A stretch of DNA of 64,000 nt, taken from assembly GCA_026991575.1 (NCBI GenBank), contig JALXBF010000069.1, positions 1 to 64,000 on the forward strand, read 5' to 3'. A program made the position numbers and the translations under genes. This document shows, one piece after another, positions 36,190-44,627 of this stretch. Below the pieces are notes generated by a model, which was given only the letters and a program-made list of their open reading frames with translations, was not told the origin of the DNA and made no database searches. This stretch comes from Planctomycetota bacterium. GTDB lineage: Bacteria; Planctomycetota; Planctomycetia; JALXBF01. Numbering within the stretch: position 1 is the first letter of the stretch; every line of letters starts with the position of its first letter.

Positions 36190-36220
36190 GCGGGAGGGGG
36201 GCATAAAGCCCCCCTCCCGC
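36190..36220. repeat. 13-bp perfect GC-rich inverted repeat
   Basis: Arms GCGGGAGGGGGGC and GCCCCCCTCCCGC around a five-base ATAAA loop. Outer CCTTG/CAAGG bases can extend the pairing. There is no T-run on either side, so it is not a standard terminator. It could be a REP-like element or an RNA structure in the leader of a downstream transcript. Confidence 0.6.
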
Positions 36221-36632
36221 GGATCAAGGCAGGCTGACCGTTTCCTTCGGCAATTCCGGCGGCAGCGCCGGCGCTACTTGTGGTCGCCTGCTATCGTGGC
36301 GTGGAGTTCTGAACCACCGCCCATCGGAACACCTGGGCGCCGGTTGGTTCCGCCCCCCGTCGGAGAGCCGTTCAGCACGCCAGCACCTGTGAACTCACAC
36401 CTGGGGCCTTTATGCCGCCCTGGCGCCAGTTGGTTGAGTACCGCCGCGGTGCCGCGTGGCGCTTTCTTTCTCCGTCGCACTCCAAACACCCCGACGCTGC
36501 GGAACCTGGCCGCGACGTCCGCGGGGTGGGCTCCCGCACTCTCGGCCACGAACCCGACCACGGCCCTAGCATGGCCCGTGGATTGTCTTAGAACATCCCC
36601 TGGACAATGCGTGCGTTCGGTAGGTCAAGGAC

Positions 36633-36803
36633 GTGCACCTCCCGTCGGTTTGGAAGGATCCGCTCTACACCGAGACGCGATGCGGCTACATCCAGTGCTT
36701 CGACAGGCCCAAGTGCCGTGCCAGGATCGTAGGTGAGGGGCCTCTGCCGTATCCGACGCGCATCCTTGATCCCCTTCTTGCAGGGGGCGACCGGGGTCCA
36801 TGA
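36633..36803 (+). CDS. Possible small cysteine-containing protein (56 residues)
   Basis: A GTG-started frame below the track limit, with AAGGA-like sequence just upstream. The peptide contains WKDPLYTETRCGYIQCFDRPKC and ends ILDPLLAGGDRGP. Three cysteines spaced C-x4-C-x5-C and an aromatic-rich core look more protein-like than the flanks. No family is recognised; it may be the tail of a decayed gene. Confidence 0.25.
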   Translation: MHLPSVWKDPLYTETRCGYIQCFDRPKCRARIVGEGPLPYPTRILDPLLAGGDRGP

Positions 36804-36995
36804 CGCGCGGGGCGCAATGGCTGTAGTTCTGCGGGTCTCTGGTTACTGGTTCTGGCGTTGTCCCTTCGGAGGCCGGTAGCGGGGACCATGTTGTGTCACG
36901 GGTTGGCATGGGCGAGCAACGTTCCGTAGTGCGGGCGTCGCTTCGCCGCGGTTGCGCGCTGCCGCATCGACGGACAGGGCTTGGGAGGTTAGCCG

Positions 36996-39900
36996 ATGCT
37001 GACTGGAACGCTCGCGACCGCACTTGCGGCCTTCTGCATCGGTCAGACGCCTCTACCGGTGGGCACGCCTGCGTACGCCGTCCCGGTGGACAGCGGTCAC
37101 GTCGACGTGGCGCTTGCTGAAACAGGCCTGTTGAGGTTCGCGAGTTCGCACAGCATCAGGCCGAACGCATTCTTTCCCACTGGTGGTGTGATTGTCGCTC
37201 ACGCGCCTTGGGATGACCGCGTCGTGCTGCTGGACGACGACGTGGGCGTGATGGTCGCTGACGAACGGGGGGTCCGAGGGCCAGTCATACCGGTCTACGG
37301 GGGGCGCGGCTTGTCGGCCACGCGCGACCCTGACGAGTTCCTCGTGGTGTGCGAAAAGTCGGTAATCCGTGTCCGACTGCGGCCGGAGCGCAGCGATGTG
37401 GTCTACACGCTTCCGGTGGCCTCCGCGGGCATCGAGGCGCCGCTGGTCGGGGCCGCGGACGGAGCGCACGGAGTTGTAGTGGCCAGTGCCGAGGGCCAAC
37501 TGGCGTGCGTGTCAGTCCGGGTGGACAAGCACCGGCTGCAGGCGAAAGTGTTGAGCCGCACCAACGTTGGCGCTGCGATCCGGGCTCTGGCGCCGCTGTC
37601 GGCCACGACCGGAGTGCTGGCAACGGACAAAGGGCTGCTTGGATATCGTGTCGAATCGAGCGGCCAGCAACTCGCTACCGTACGGTTGACCAATGCCCCA
37701 GCCAGACGCTTGCAGCACTCCTCACACGCACTGTTCTGGGCCACGGACGGCGGCTGGTTTGTGGCCGATCGGGAGCGCGTTACCCAGGCGATCCGCAGCG
37801 GGGTAGCCCTCAGCAACGTGCAGCCCCTGGCCGATGTAGCGGCGTCCGACAGCCTGGTGCTGCACGGTCGTTTGGCTGCGACTTGGAACGACAGCGGCCA
37901 GGTGCATCTGTGGAACGCGACGGCATTGGGGTTGGAACCTACGGGGCGACTTACGCTCATATCTCATCCTTCCCACGTTGTCTTCGTTCCAGCCGGCATC
38001 GTTTGCGCCGCGGGTCGGGAGGTCTGGTTCACTAGCCGCAGCAGTATCCGGCGTCATCAGTGCGAGGGACAGGTAATCGCGCTGTTGTCGGATGGGACAT
38101 CGGTCTGGGTCGTTCACAAGGGCGGCATCGAGCGCTGGAGCGCGATGGACGGGGAGACTGCGGTCAAACGTTCCTGGCAGGGGTCCCGTCCGACGGCGGC
38201 CGTGCTGGCAGGCCGCCACGTGCTTGTGGCGGTCGACGGGAAGCTGAAGTGGCTAGATGGCGCCTCGCTTCAGTCTGTCCACGAAGCAACACCCCCGGGA
38301 AGGTTGCTCGGTCTAGTCCCCGCCAAAGAGTTCGCCGGAGCGCTACTGGATGGAGCCAACAGTGGTCAGGCCGGCTGGCGCCTGGCCGTGTACACGGGCG
38401 ACGGGCCCGACGTCCAGACCATTCTGGACTTGTCGGAACTAAAGCTCCATACCTTGAACGCCGGTTTGCCTAGACGTCTTGGCTTGTGGGCTGGCAGATG
38501 GTGGCTTCTGGACGGGGCCGGGACGCTTTGGCTTCGTGACGGTGGCGGCCGTTGGGAGCGCGTCGATGGCGGAGTGCGCGATGCTGCGCCGTTCAGCGAC
38601 GGGGAATTGCTACTGGCGAAGGCCCGCTATGGGGTGCGCGCGCTCAGGCTAAGGAACGACGTACCGGCGTTGGCGGCTGGCTGGAGCCAAATGTGGCTGG
38701 GGCCGGTCCAGTTGAGCTGCGACGGCAACACCATTTGGGCCTACCAGCCGGGCTACGTCTGGAGGGTCGTGTTGCACCGCGGTAAACCGAAGACTGTTTT
38801 CGAAGTACCCGAACTTGCAAAAATCCGAGGCCCGATCCGCGTCCTAGACGGCGATGTGGACGTGACTTCTGTCCGCTACGCGGTCGACCGGGGCTATGCC
38901 GAACCGCTGCGGCTGATCGAGGGAGATGCCGAAAGGACGGAACACGTTGCGCCCGGTACCGTGCTCGTCGATCGGAAGCGCGGTGTGGTGCGGTTCTCCG
39001 ATGGTATCAGCGGTTCGGTGCAGGAGGTAGGCTTTTGCTACCTGCCTCATCCGGGAAATTGCTTTGCTATCTACCGTGATCGATACCTAGTGGTCGGCGG
39101 TGGTGAAGGACGCAATCTGGAATGTTGGGACATCAGCCAGCCCAAGCGACCCAAACACTTGTGGCGAATCCAGCCGGCAGTTGGCCCGCCGGTTGCGCTC
39201 GCAACCGAGGGCGATAGGCTGTTCGTCGCAGCGAACATCTGGGGCACGGGGCTCTATGTGTATGACCTTTCGGATCTCACAACCCCCTGTCGGCTCGGCC
39301 AGTGTACCGAACTTGGCGAGCGGATTTCATCGATGGTCCTCCGCGGCAAGCATGCTTTTGTCCTCTCGTACCGGCCCGACCCAGCAGTGATCGCTGTGGA
39401 TGTCTCGGACCCGAAATCGCTACGCGTTATCCGGCGGCTGCGTATTGGGGGGGCCAGCATAATGGCCGGGTCGGAATCTTTCCTGTGTGTCGTCGCAGGC
39501 AAAGGTGCCACTAGCCGACTGGTGCTGGTCGACGCCCGGCAACCACGTGCCATGTCAATATCGGACGAAGAGCCGCTAGGATTTGACCCCCATTGGGTCG
39601 CCGCGGAGGGCGAACTGATCGCCGTATCCGGAAGCGAACGTGTGGACAACAAACGGTTCGGCGTTGTGGCCGTGTTTCGCCGCGAGGGTGGGATGCTGCG
39701 CCCGCTGTATCGGTGGCGTGAGAACCCGCCCGGGTGGCTTGTGCGCACGGTCGTCGCGCTCGCAGAAGACGCCCTCTACGTCGGCTATATGAGCCCGTCG
39801 CTAACAGTGTTGCGCACCTATCGTGTGTCGAGCGCGAAGCCGACCGCGGTCTCGGAATACACCGTGGGACCAGGGCTAGACGGCGCGTGCGAAGTAGGCC

Positions 39901-40325
39901 ACATGCTACCACATCGCGATCGGCTCTTCGTTGCGGTGCCCCAAACTGCCGTGCGAGTCTTCGATATTACGGATCGGCTGCGTCCTCGGCTAGCTTTCCG
40001 CGTGCCAGCAGCCGAAGGCTGGGGCGGTCACGTGGAAGTCGCTAATGGTGGTGGCGTATCTCGACGACGAGGGAGGACCACATTTTGCTATCACGGCGAT
40101 CGATGTGTCCAGGCCACAGCGACCGTGGCTCGTGGCGCGCACCATTCCAAACGGCACCCTCAGACCTTGCCATCCACTGGTATTGGGGAACAAGCTGTTG
40201 GTGCTGAGCAACGGTGGGCCGCTGGCCGTACTGAGGCTGCAGGATCCGTTTCGGCCCAAACTGGCCGGCCGGCTCAGCCTCGGGGGATCGGGGCCCGCCG
40301 GCGCTCGTGGCATCGTGCCGTATGA
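36996..40325 (+). CDS. Exported LVIVD-repeat propeller protein, N-terminal part (frameshifted)
   Basis: Starts with a likely signal peptide (MLTGTLATALAAFCIGQ). The body is beta-propeller, and from about residue 680 it shows clear LVIVD-type repeats, each ending in a 'D(I/V/L)S-x-P/R' turn: LECWDISQPKRPKHLW, LYVYDLSDLTTPCRLG, VIAVDVSDPKSLRVI and VRVFDITDRLRPRLAF. LVIVD proteins are large exported repeat proteins of unknown function. Recognisable sequence stops at about residue 1015 (WGGHVEVANG, nt about 40045). The last 90 residues are Arg/Gly-rich out-of-frame translation. The repeats resume in another frame at 40045, so the true gene is probably 36996-41058. No homologue-derived function can be given. 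Confidence 0.7.
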   Translation: MLTGTLATALAAFCIGQTPLPVGTPAYAVPVDSGHVDVALAETGLLRFASSHSIRPNAFFPTGGVIVAHAPWDDRVVLLDDDVGVMVADERGVRGPVIPVYGGRGLSATRDPDEFLVVCEKSVIRVRLRPERSDVVYTLPVASAGIEAPLVGAADGAHGVVVASAEGQLACVSVRVDKHRLQAKVLSRTNVGAAIRALAPLSATTGVLATDKGLLGYRVESSGQQLATVRLTNAPARRLQHSSHALFWATDGGWFVADRERVTQAIRSGVALSNVQPLADVAASDSLVLHGRLAATWNDSGQVHLWNATALGLEPTGRLTLISHPSHVVFVPAGIVCAAGREVWFTSRSSIRRHQCEGQVIALLSDGTSVWVVHKGGIERWSAMDGETAVKRSWQGSRPTAAVLAGRHVLVAVDGKLKWLDGASLQSVHEATPPGRLLGLVPAKEFAGALLDGANSGQAGWRLAVYTGDGPDVQTILDLSELKLHTLNAGLPRRLGLWAGRWWLLDGAGTLWLRDGGGRWERVDGGVRDAAPFSDGELLLAKARYGVRALRLRNDVPALAAGWSQMWLGPVQLSCDGNTIWAYQPGYVWRVVLHRGKPKTVFEVPELAKIRGPIRVLDGDVDVTSVRYAVDRGYAEPLRLIEGDAERTEHVAPGTVLVDRKRGVVRFSDGISGSVQEVGFCYLPHPGNCFAIYRDRYLVVGGGEGRNLECWDISQPKRPKHLWRIQPAVGPPVALATEGDRLFVAANIWGTGLYVYDLSDLTTPCRLGQCTELGERISSMVLRGKHAFVLSYRPDPAVIAVDVSDPKSLRVIRRLRIGGASIMAGSESFLCVVAGKGATSRLVLVDARQPRAMSISDEEPLGFDPHWVAAEGELIAVSGSERVDNKRFGVVAVFRREGGMLRPLYRWRENPPGWLVRTVVALAEDALYVGYMSPSLTVLRTYRVSSAKPTAVSEYTVGPGLDGACEVGHMLPHRDRLFVAVPQTAVRVFDITDRLRPRLAFRVPAAEGWGGHVEVANGGGVSRRRGRTTFCYHGDRCVQATATVARGAHHSKRHPQTLPSTGIGEQAVGAEQRWAAGRTEAAGSVSAQTGRPAQPRGIGARRRSWHRAV

Positions 40326-41058
40326 CCAAGACCGTGTGCTGGTCGCTCCACTGTACTGGAACGGCCAATGGGCTCTGGTAGACGTTTCCAACGCGGCACA
40401 GCCGAAGGTCATAGCCCGCGTGAGCGGGCGCCGGGGAGGAGGACATGGCACGGTGGGCGTGGCTTCCTGGCAGCGGTACGTCTTCTGGTTCGGTATGCCC
40501 GAGATGGCCAAGGATGCGGAGCGGGCCAATGGCTTCCGAGCGTATGATCTCAGCAATCCCTCCGCACCGAAGGAGCTCGGCCACTGGTTCCTGTACAACG
40601 TGGCCAGCAACGGCGAGGTTGCCCAGCGCGACGGATACCTCTTCCTCTGGATAGATCGGATCGGCGTCTGGGGATCGCCCGGCTGGTGGGCCGGCCGCAA
40701 GTCGAACGGCAGGTTGCTGGTCTTCGATGTGCGCGATCCGACATCGCCGAAGCTGGTGGCCGACTACCCGGCACCGGCGATGACCGGCGTACTGGCAGAC
40801 ATGTGCATTCAGGGCAGCTATCTGTACCTGCTTTCCTACATGGAATGGCGGCTGATGATCCTGGACATTTCGCGACCCGAGTCACCGGTTGAGGTCGCCA
40901 ACTGGCAACGACCGAACGACGAGTTCTGGTATCCAGGTGGCATCGATCTGGCTGGGCCATACGCCTACGTGACTGGAGCAGACACGCTAAGCGTACTCAG
41001 CGTGCCCCAGCCACCGCAGGCGCCTCACCGCCGCATCCGCGTAGAACCGGCTCACTGA
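40045..41058 (+). CDS. LVIVD-repeat protein, C-terminal part after frameshift
   Basis: Continues the propeller of the preceding frame without a gap: AITAIDVSRPQRPWLVA, WALVDVSNAAQPKVIA, FRAYDLSNPSAPKELG, LLVFDVRDPTSPKLVA and LMILDISRPESPVEVA. It has no signal peptide, and its ATG lies inside the preceding gene, so it is not an independent export-competent gene. The frame change falls in the G/T repeat AATGGTGGTGGCG, where a single missing base would restore one reading frame of about 1353 codons. Either a real frameshift mutation, slippage, or a sequencing error. Confidence 0.75.
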   Translation: MVVAYLDDEGGPHFAITAIDVSRPQRPWLVARTIPNGTLRPCHPLVLGNKLLVLSNGGPLAVLRLQDPFRPKLAGRLSLGGSGPAGARGIVPYDQDRVLVAPLYWNGQWALVDVSNAAQPKVIARVSGRRGGGHGTVGVASWQRYVFWFGMPEMAKDAERANGFRAYDLSNPSAPKELGHWFLYNVASNGEVAQRDGYLFLWIDRIGVWGSPGWWAGRKSNGRLLVFDVRDPTSPKLVADYPAPAMTGVLADMCIQGSYLYLLSYMEWRLMILDISRPESPVEVANWQRPNDEFWYPGGIDLAGPYAYVTGADTLSVLSVPQPPQAPHRRIRVEPAH

Positions 41059-41754
41059 AGAGCTATCCCCAGAATGGTTTGTCCTGGATGCCCTTGCCAA
41101 GAGAAGCTGCGGCGAGCCTCGCGAGAATGCCGATTGATGAGAATTGCCTGCGTCGGGCAGGGGGCTGTTAAGCGAGCATCCTTCCGACGCAGGGAGGAGG
41201 CGCATCGCCACATCCCATCGCTGTTCGGAATCAGTTGTCGCGTCGATCACCGCGACCATGCAGTCGCTCAGCGATGAGCCGCGGTGCGCTCCGGGTCGGC
41301 CAGCTCGGCCAGCCACATCGCTGAAGTGGAGCTTTAACTCGAGGTCGTAGCAGGATGCGTACGCGATGCAACAGGAGTGCGATTCCGGCGACCGATGAGC
41401 TTGCCAACAGGAGCAGGCCACATGAGTGGTTGAAGCGCTCGGCGGTGGCAGCGTCACGGGTGTTTTTCCCGTGCCTTGAGCTGCTGCTGGTGGCCTTCTA
41501 AAGCGAGGGAGCGATGGCGCATGGCGGGCTGGATGGCCAGGGCGCGCCGCAATGGCTGAGCAGGGGCGTCGAGGACCGCCTGCCCGTAGGCGCCTCCTGA
41601 CGAAACGGCAGACACGCCCGGCGGCCAACAGAACACCGGCCAAGACCACAGTCCCGGCCGGTGTCCGATATCGCACGATGTGGGGTGGAACACCAGGTTG
41701 CCAGCCGCCATCCCACAATGTGTATCCCACGATGTGGGGTACAACGCCAGGTCG
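41059..41754. other. 700 bp gap between convergent genes, with short repeats
   Basis: The longest frame (40987-41730 minus, 247 codons) has no family motif; one hydrophobic stretch followed by arginines (VVLAGVLLAAGRVCRFVRRRLR) is noted but is not enough for a call. The right end holds the direct repeat listed separately. No T-run terminator seen. Confidence 0.4.
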
Positions 41755-41766
41755 TCAGCCGCCGTC
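41674..41766. repeat. Imperfect 39-bp direct repeat overlapping a gene end
   Basis: Units 41674-41712 and 41728-41766 differ at about six positions and begin CACGATGTGGGGT. Each contains an imperfect CCCAC/GTGGG palindrome, and a further CCCACAATGTG lies between them. The second unit overlaps the last codons of the minus-strand DUF11 gene, so the first looks like a diverged tandem duplicate of that gene's tail. Confidence 0.6.
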
Positions 41767-44478
41767 ATAGACGCGCGTGCTCTCTTCCTCCAGCACAGAC
41801 ACTCCGAACGGCCCTGACTCAACGCGCACACGCAGCCGCTTGTCGCCGGGTGTTACTCCGCGCATCCGGATGTAAAAGGCCGCGTTGGCCTTAGGAGCAA
41901 TAGCAGGCAGGGAGTCGAATATAATCTGCCCTTCGTCAATTCGGAACCCCGCCGGTGCCTCGGCGGCGACGAACTCCATTCCTTCAGGTACTTCAATCAC
42001 AAGCCTTACGCCTGCGATCGGTTTGGTTCCCTGATTCACTAGCCGCACCTCATAGGTGGTTTCCGCGCCGACCTCGACCGGGTCGTCCGTGTCGACCACC
42101 TCCAGCAACAGGGCCGGCACGGCGACGATCGTGACGCAGTGCTCGGCGGCGGCGTTCAGCCCCCCTGCGGCTGTAACCACGGCTCGATTGCAATGCTCCC
42201 CGGGCCGGACGGCGAGGCACGCGACGGTGACGGTACGGGCACCACCCGGTTCGATGACGCCGAGTTGCCAGGTCAGCGTGCGGGTGCTTGCATCCCAGCG
42301 CACCGTTTCTGGCGTTGCGGCCAAGCGAAGCCCTTCAGGCAGCGTGTCCCGCAGAACAACATTCCGCGCGGGTGCTGTGCCGGTGTTGCGGACGGTGATC
42401 CGGAACGCAACGCTGCTACCCAGGTACCGGCGATCCGGGCCGGTCTTCGTGATCGCAAGCGACGCTTGCGTGACCAGCACGGTTGCCTCGGCGCTTGCTT
42501 TCAGACCGCCGTCGGCGTGCGCGGTGACGCGATTCGTGAAGCGGCCCGCTCGTGTGGCAACGGCCTCCAGGGGGATGTCGCGTGTTTCGCCCGGTCCAAG
42601 ATCACCCACGTCATACTCAAGATCCGTTCCAGCCGGATGCTGTAGCGCTTCGGGCATGACGTCGCGAATGACAACGTTTCGCGCCGTCCCTGTGCCCGGA
42701 TTGGACACCGTGATCAAGAACCGGATCGTCTCGCCCACTTCCACCTGCTTCGGTGCGACCTTGACGATGGCAAGTTTCGGCTGAGTGACTCGCGTACGGC
42801 GGGCGACCTGGGCTGCGACCACGACGCGAGCCGCCACGCCGACGTCGCCTTCCTCAGCGGGCACAAACGTCACCTCCACCCGCCGGCTGGCGCCAGCCTC
42901 CAGCGTACCCACGTCCCAGACGAGTAGCTTGCCCTGCTGCCGTGCCTGAGGAGTTGCTTCGATTTGCCGGGCGTTTCCAAAGACGCGGGCAATGAGTTGG
43001 ATCCCCGACACGGTCGCGTCGCTCTGGTTTGTGACCGTCAGTGTGTACTTACATGGTTGGCCCAGGTAGAGCTCCTCGGGCCCGGCAATGTCGACGGTGA
43101 CAGCCGAGTCGATCCGCTGCGGCGCCTGACGAAGCACATCCGGTGCCAGGTCCGGCTCGGACCGATCCGGCAACGCGCCCCCGCCCGGCCGATCGGCACC
43201 GGTAGGCGGGCTGGCGTTCTGCGCGGTAATGCCTGCGGCAGCGGTGCCGCCCGTGGAAGGCTCTGCCCTGTGACCGATCTCTTGCGACCCAGGCTGAGGC
43301 GGCGTCTGTCCAGAACCAGCAGGCAGAGTGTCGGGACCTTCTGAAGCCGATGCCGCGGGTTCCGCATCATCTCTGTTGACGACGGATGGCAGCGCCTCCT
43401 CCGTGGGGGGCTGCGAAGGAGGACCTGGTGCCTGTTCCGGGGCCGGTGAGCCGGTCATATCTGGGGGCGACGGTTCACCGGGAGTGACCGGTCCAAATGG
43501 GTCAGTGCGGTCCAGTTCGGTTGGTGCTTCTGCCCCCGCAGGAACCACGCCACTGGCCGATTCGGAAGGCAGTCCGCTTTGTTGATCCTCACTTGGCGAC
43601 GCAACGGGGGCCTGGGGGGCAGGCACGTCGTCGGACGGGGGGAGCTCCTGTTGTGGTGCGGGCTGAGGCATAGCTGTGGACGGCTCTCCGCCAGGAAATC
43701 CGCCTTCCGGTTGTGGTTCGCCAGGTTCTGTCTCGAGCGGCATTTGCACGCCGTCGGACGGTTCACGGAGCGGCAGCTCCTGGTCCGCGGGGGCAGCGGA
43801 CGGTTCGACCATCGAACCAGGGGGGGCTTGCTGGAACGCTGCTCCAGCGGGCAGTTCTGGTGCTGGGTCTGCAGGTTCAGCGGCCGGGGTTGCCTGAGTG
43901 AACTCGGCCGGCTGCGCCGTGCCCGCAGGAAGCTCGGGCAACTGCGGCACCTGAGTTGAGCCGTTCGTGTCGGCCGGTTCCTGAGCAACCGGCGGAGTAG
44001 CGCTCGGATCGCTCGGCTCGAAGACGAACTGCTGGCCGGGTGGGGCCGTCGGCGTAGAGTCCGACTGCGGGGGTTCCACCGGAGCAGGCGACACGGACGG
44101 TGTCACAGCCTGGCCGGCCGGTTGCCCTGCCTGCGGAAGGTCGACGGGAGGTGCCTGCGGATCGGGCACCGTTGCGTTTTCCTGGGCAAATTCAACCGGT
44201 TGCTCTGGCTCTTGGGGGCTGACTGCCGGAGAGGAAGGCTCTGGTGCCTCTTCGACCACGGTTGGCGGCGCGACCTCGGCAAGTTCGGAGCTGATGGTAT
44301 CGTTGCGAAAAGCTAATGATAAGCCGATGCCGAGGCCGATACAGGCAAGCGAGGCTACGAGCGCAGCGCCGAGCCAGAAGCGGGGTCGCGTCCGGAAGGT
44401 CTCAGCCAGAGTCGTGAGCTTCGTGGTCAGCGGGTGCTCGCGAACGCTCGTGATCCACGACATCGGGTTCCATCCCAT
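41755..44478 (-). CDS. DUF11-repeat surface protein with proline-rich stalk
   Basis: A 907-residue membrane-anchored protein. A short cytoplasmic start is followed by one membrane helix (FWLGAALVASLACIGLGIGLSLAF, about residues 34-57). A Pro/Gln/Ala/Glu-rich low-complexity stalk runs over about residues 70-460, then four or more Ig-like DUF11 domains (TIGR01451). Each domain carries a signature such as VGETIRFLITVSNPGTGTA, LGSSVAFRITVRNTGTAPA, ARNVVIRDVMPEAL or ARNVVLRDTLPEGL. A last related domain begins VEVGAETTYEVRLVNQGT. Such proteins are frequent in planctomycetes and are thought to be cell-envelope or adhesion components. Convergent with the LVIVD gene; its start is 150 bp from the ComEC stop, on the same strand. 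The two may be co-transcribed. Confidence 0.85.
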   Translation of the reverse strand: MGWNPMSWITSVREHPLTTKLTTLAETFRTRPRFWLGAALVASLACIGLGIGLSLAFRNDTISSELAEVAPPTVVEEAPEPSSPAVSPQEPEQPVEFAQENATVPDPQAPPVDLPQAGQPAGQAVTPSVSPAPVEPPQSDSTPTAPPGQQFVFEPSDPSATPPVAQEPADTNGSTQVPQLPELPAGTAQPAEFTQATPAAEPADPAPELPAGAAFQQAPPGSMVEPSAAPADQELPLREPSDGVQMPLETEPGEPQPEGGFPGGEPSTAMPQPAPQQELPPSDDVPAPQAPVASPSEDQQSGLPSESASGVVPAGAEAPTELDRTDPFGPVTPGEPSPPDMTGSPAPEQAPGPPSQPPTEEALPSVVNRDDAEPAASASEGPDTLPAGSGQTPPQPGSQEIGHRAEPSTGGTAAAGITAQNASPPTGADRPGGGALPDRSEPDLAPDVLRQAPQRIDSAVTVDIAGPEELYLGQPCKYTLTVTNQSDATVSGIQLIARVFGNARQIEATPQARQQGKLLVWDVGTLEAGASRRVEVTFVPAEEGDVGVAARVVVAAQVARRTRVTQPKLAIVKVAPKQVEVGETIRFLITVSNPGTGTARNVVIRDVMPEALQHPAGTDLEYDVGDLGPGETRDIPLEAVATRAGRFTNRVTAHADGGLKASAEATVLVTQASLAITKTGPDRRYLGSSVAFRITVRNTGTAPARNVVLRDTLPEGLRLAATPETVRWDASTRTLTWQLGVIEPGGARTVTVACLAVRPGEHCNRAVVTAAGGLNAAAEHCVTIVAVPALLLEVVDTDDPVEVGAETTYEVRLVNQGTKPIAGVRLVIEVPEGMEFVAAEAPAGFRIDEGQIIFDSLPAIAPKANAAFYIRMRGVTPGDKRLRVRVESGPFGVSVLEEESTRVYDGG

Positions 44479-44627
44479 GGGCTGGTCTCCATCACGCGCA
44501 CGTCAACCCCTCCGCGTATGCTCTAGCAAAAGGCGGCCCGTACGAAAAGGGCAATTCCACCGTCTGGTCCGCCAAGCCCACGAACCGCCACTGTTCGCGG
44601 CGCCAGTCCCAGCCACCGGGCTGCGTG

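Larger units (their letters stand above)
35588..36995. other. 1.4 kb gap with terminator, hairpin and a possible small ORF
   Basis: Apart from the terminator at 36026, the GC hairpin at 36190 and the small frame at 36633 listed separately, nothing here can be supported as a gene. Minus-strand frames at 35592-36126 and 36274-36561 are Arg/Pro/Gly-rich and show no motif I recognise. The segment separates the polysaccharide block from the propeller gene. Confidence 0.45.

Noticed and set aside
40987-41730. 247-codon minus-strand ORF with a hydrophobic segment followed by arginines, considered as a sorting-signal protein
   Set aside because: No PEP motif, no other domain and overlap with the end of the LVIVD gene; not supportable.
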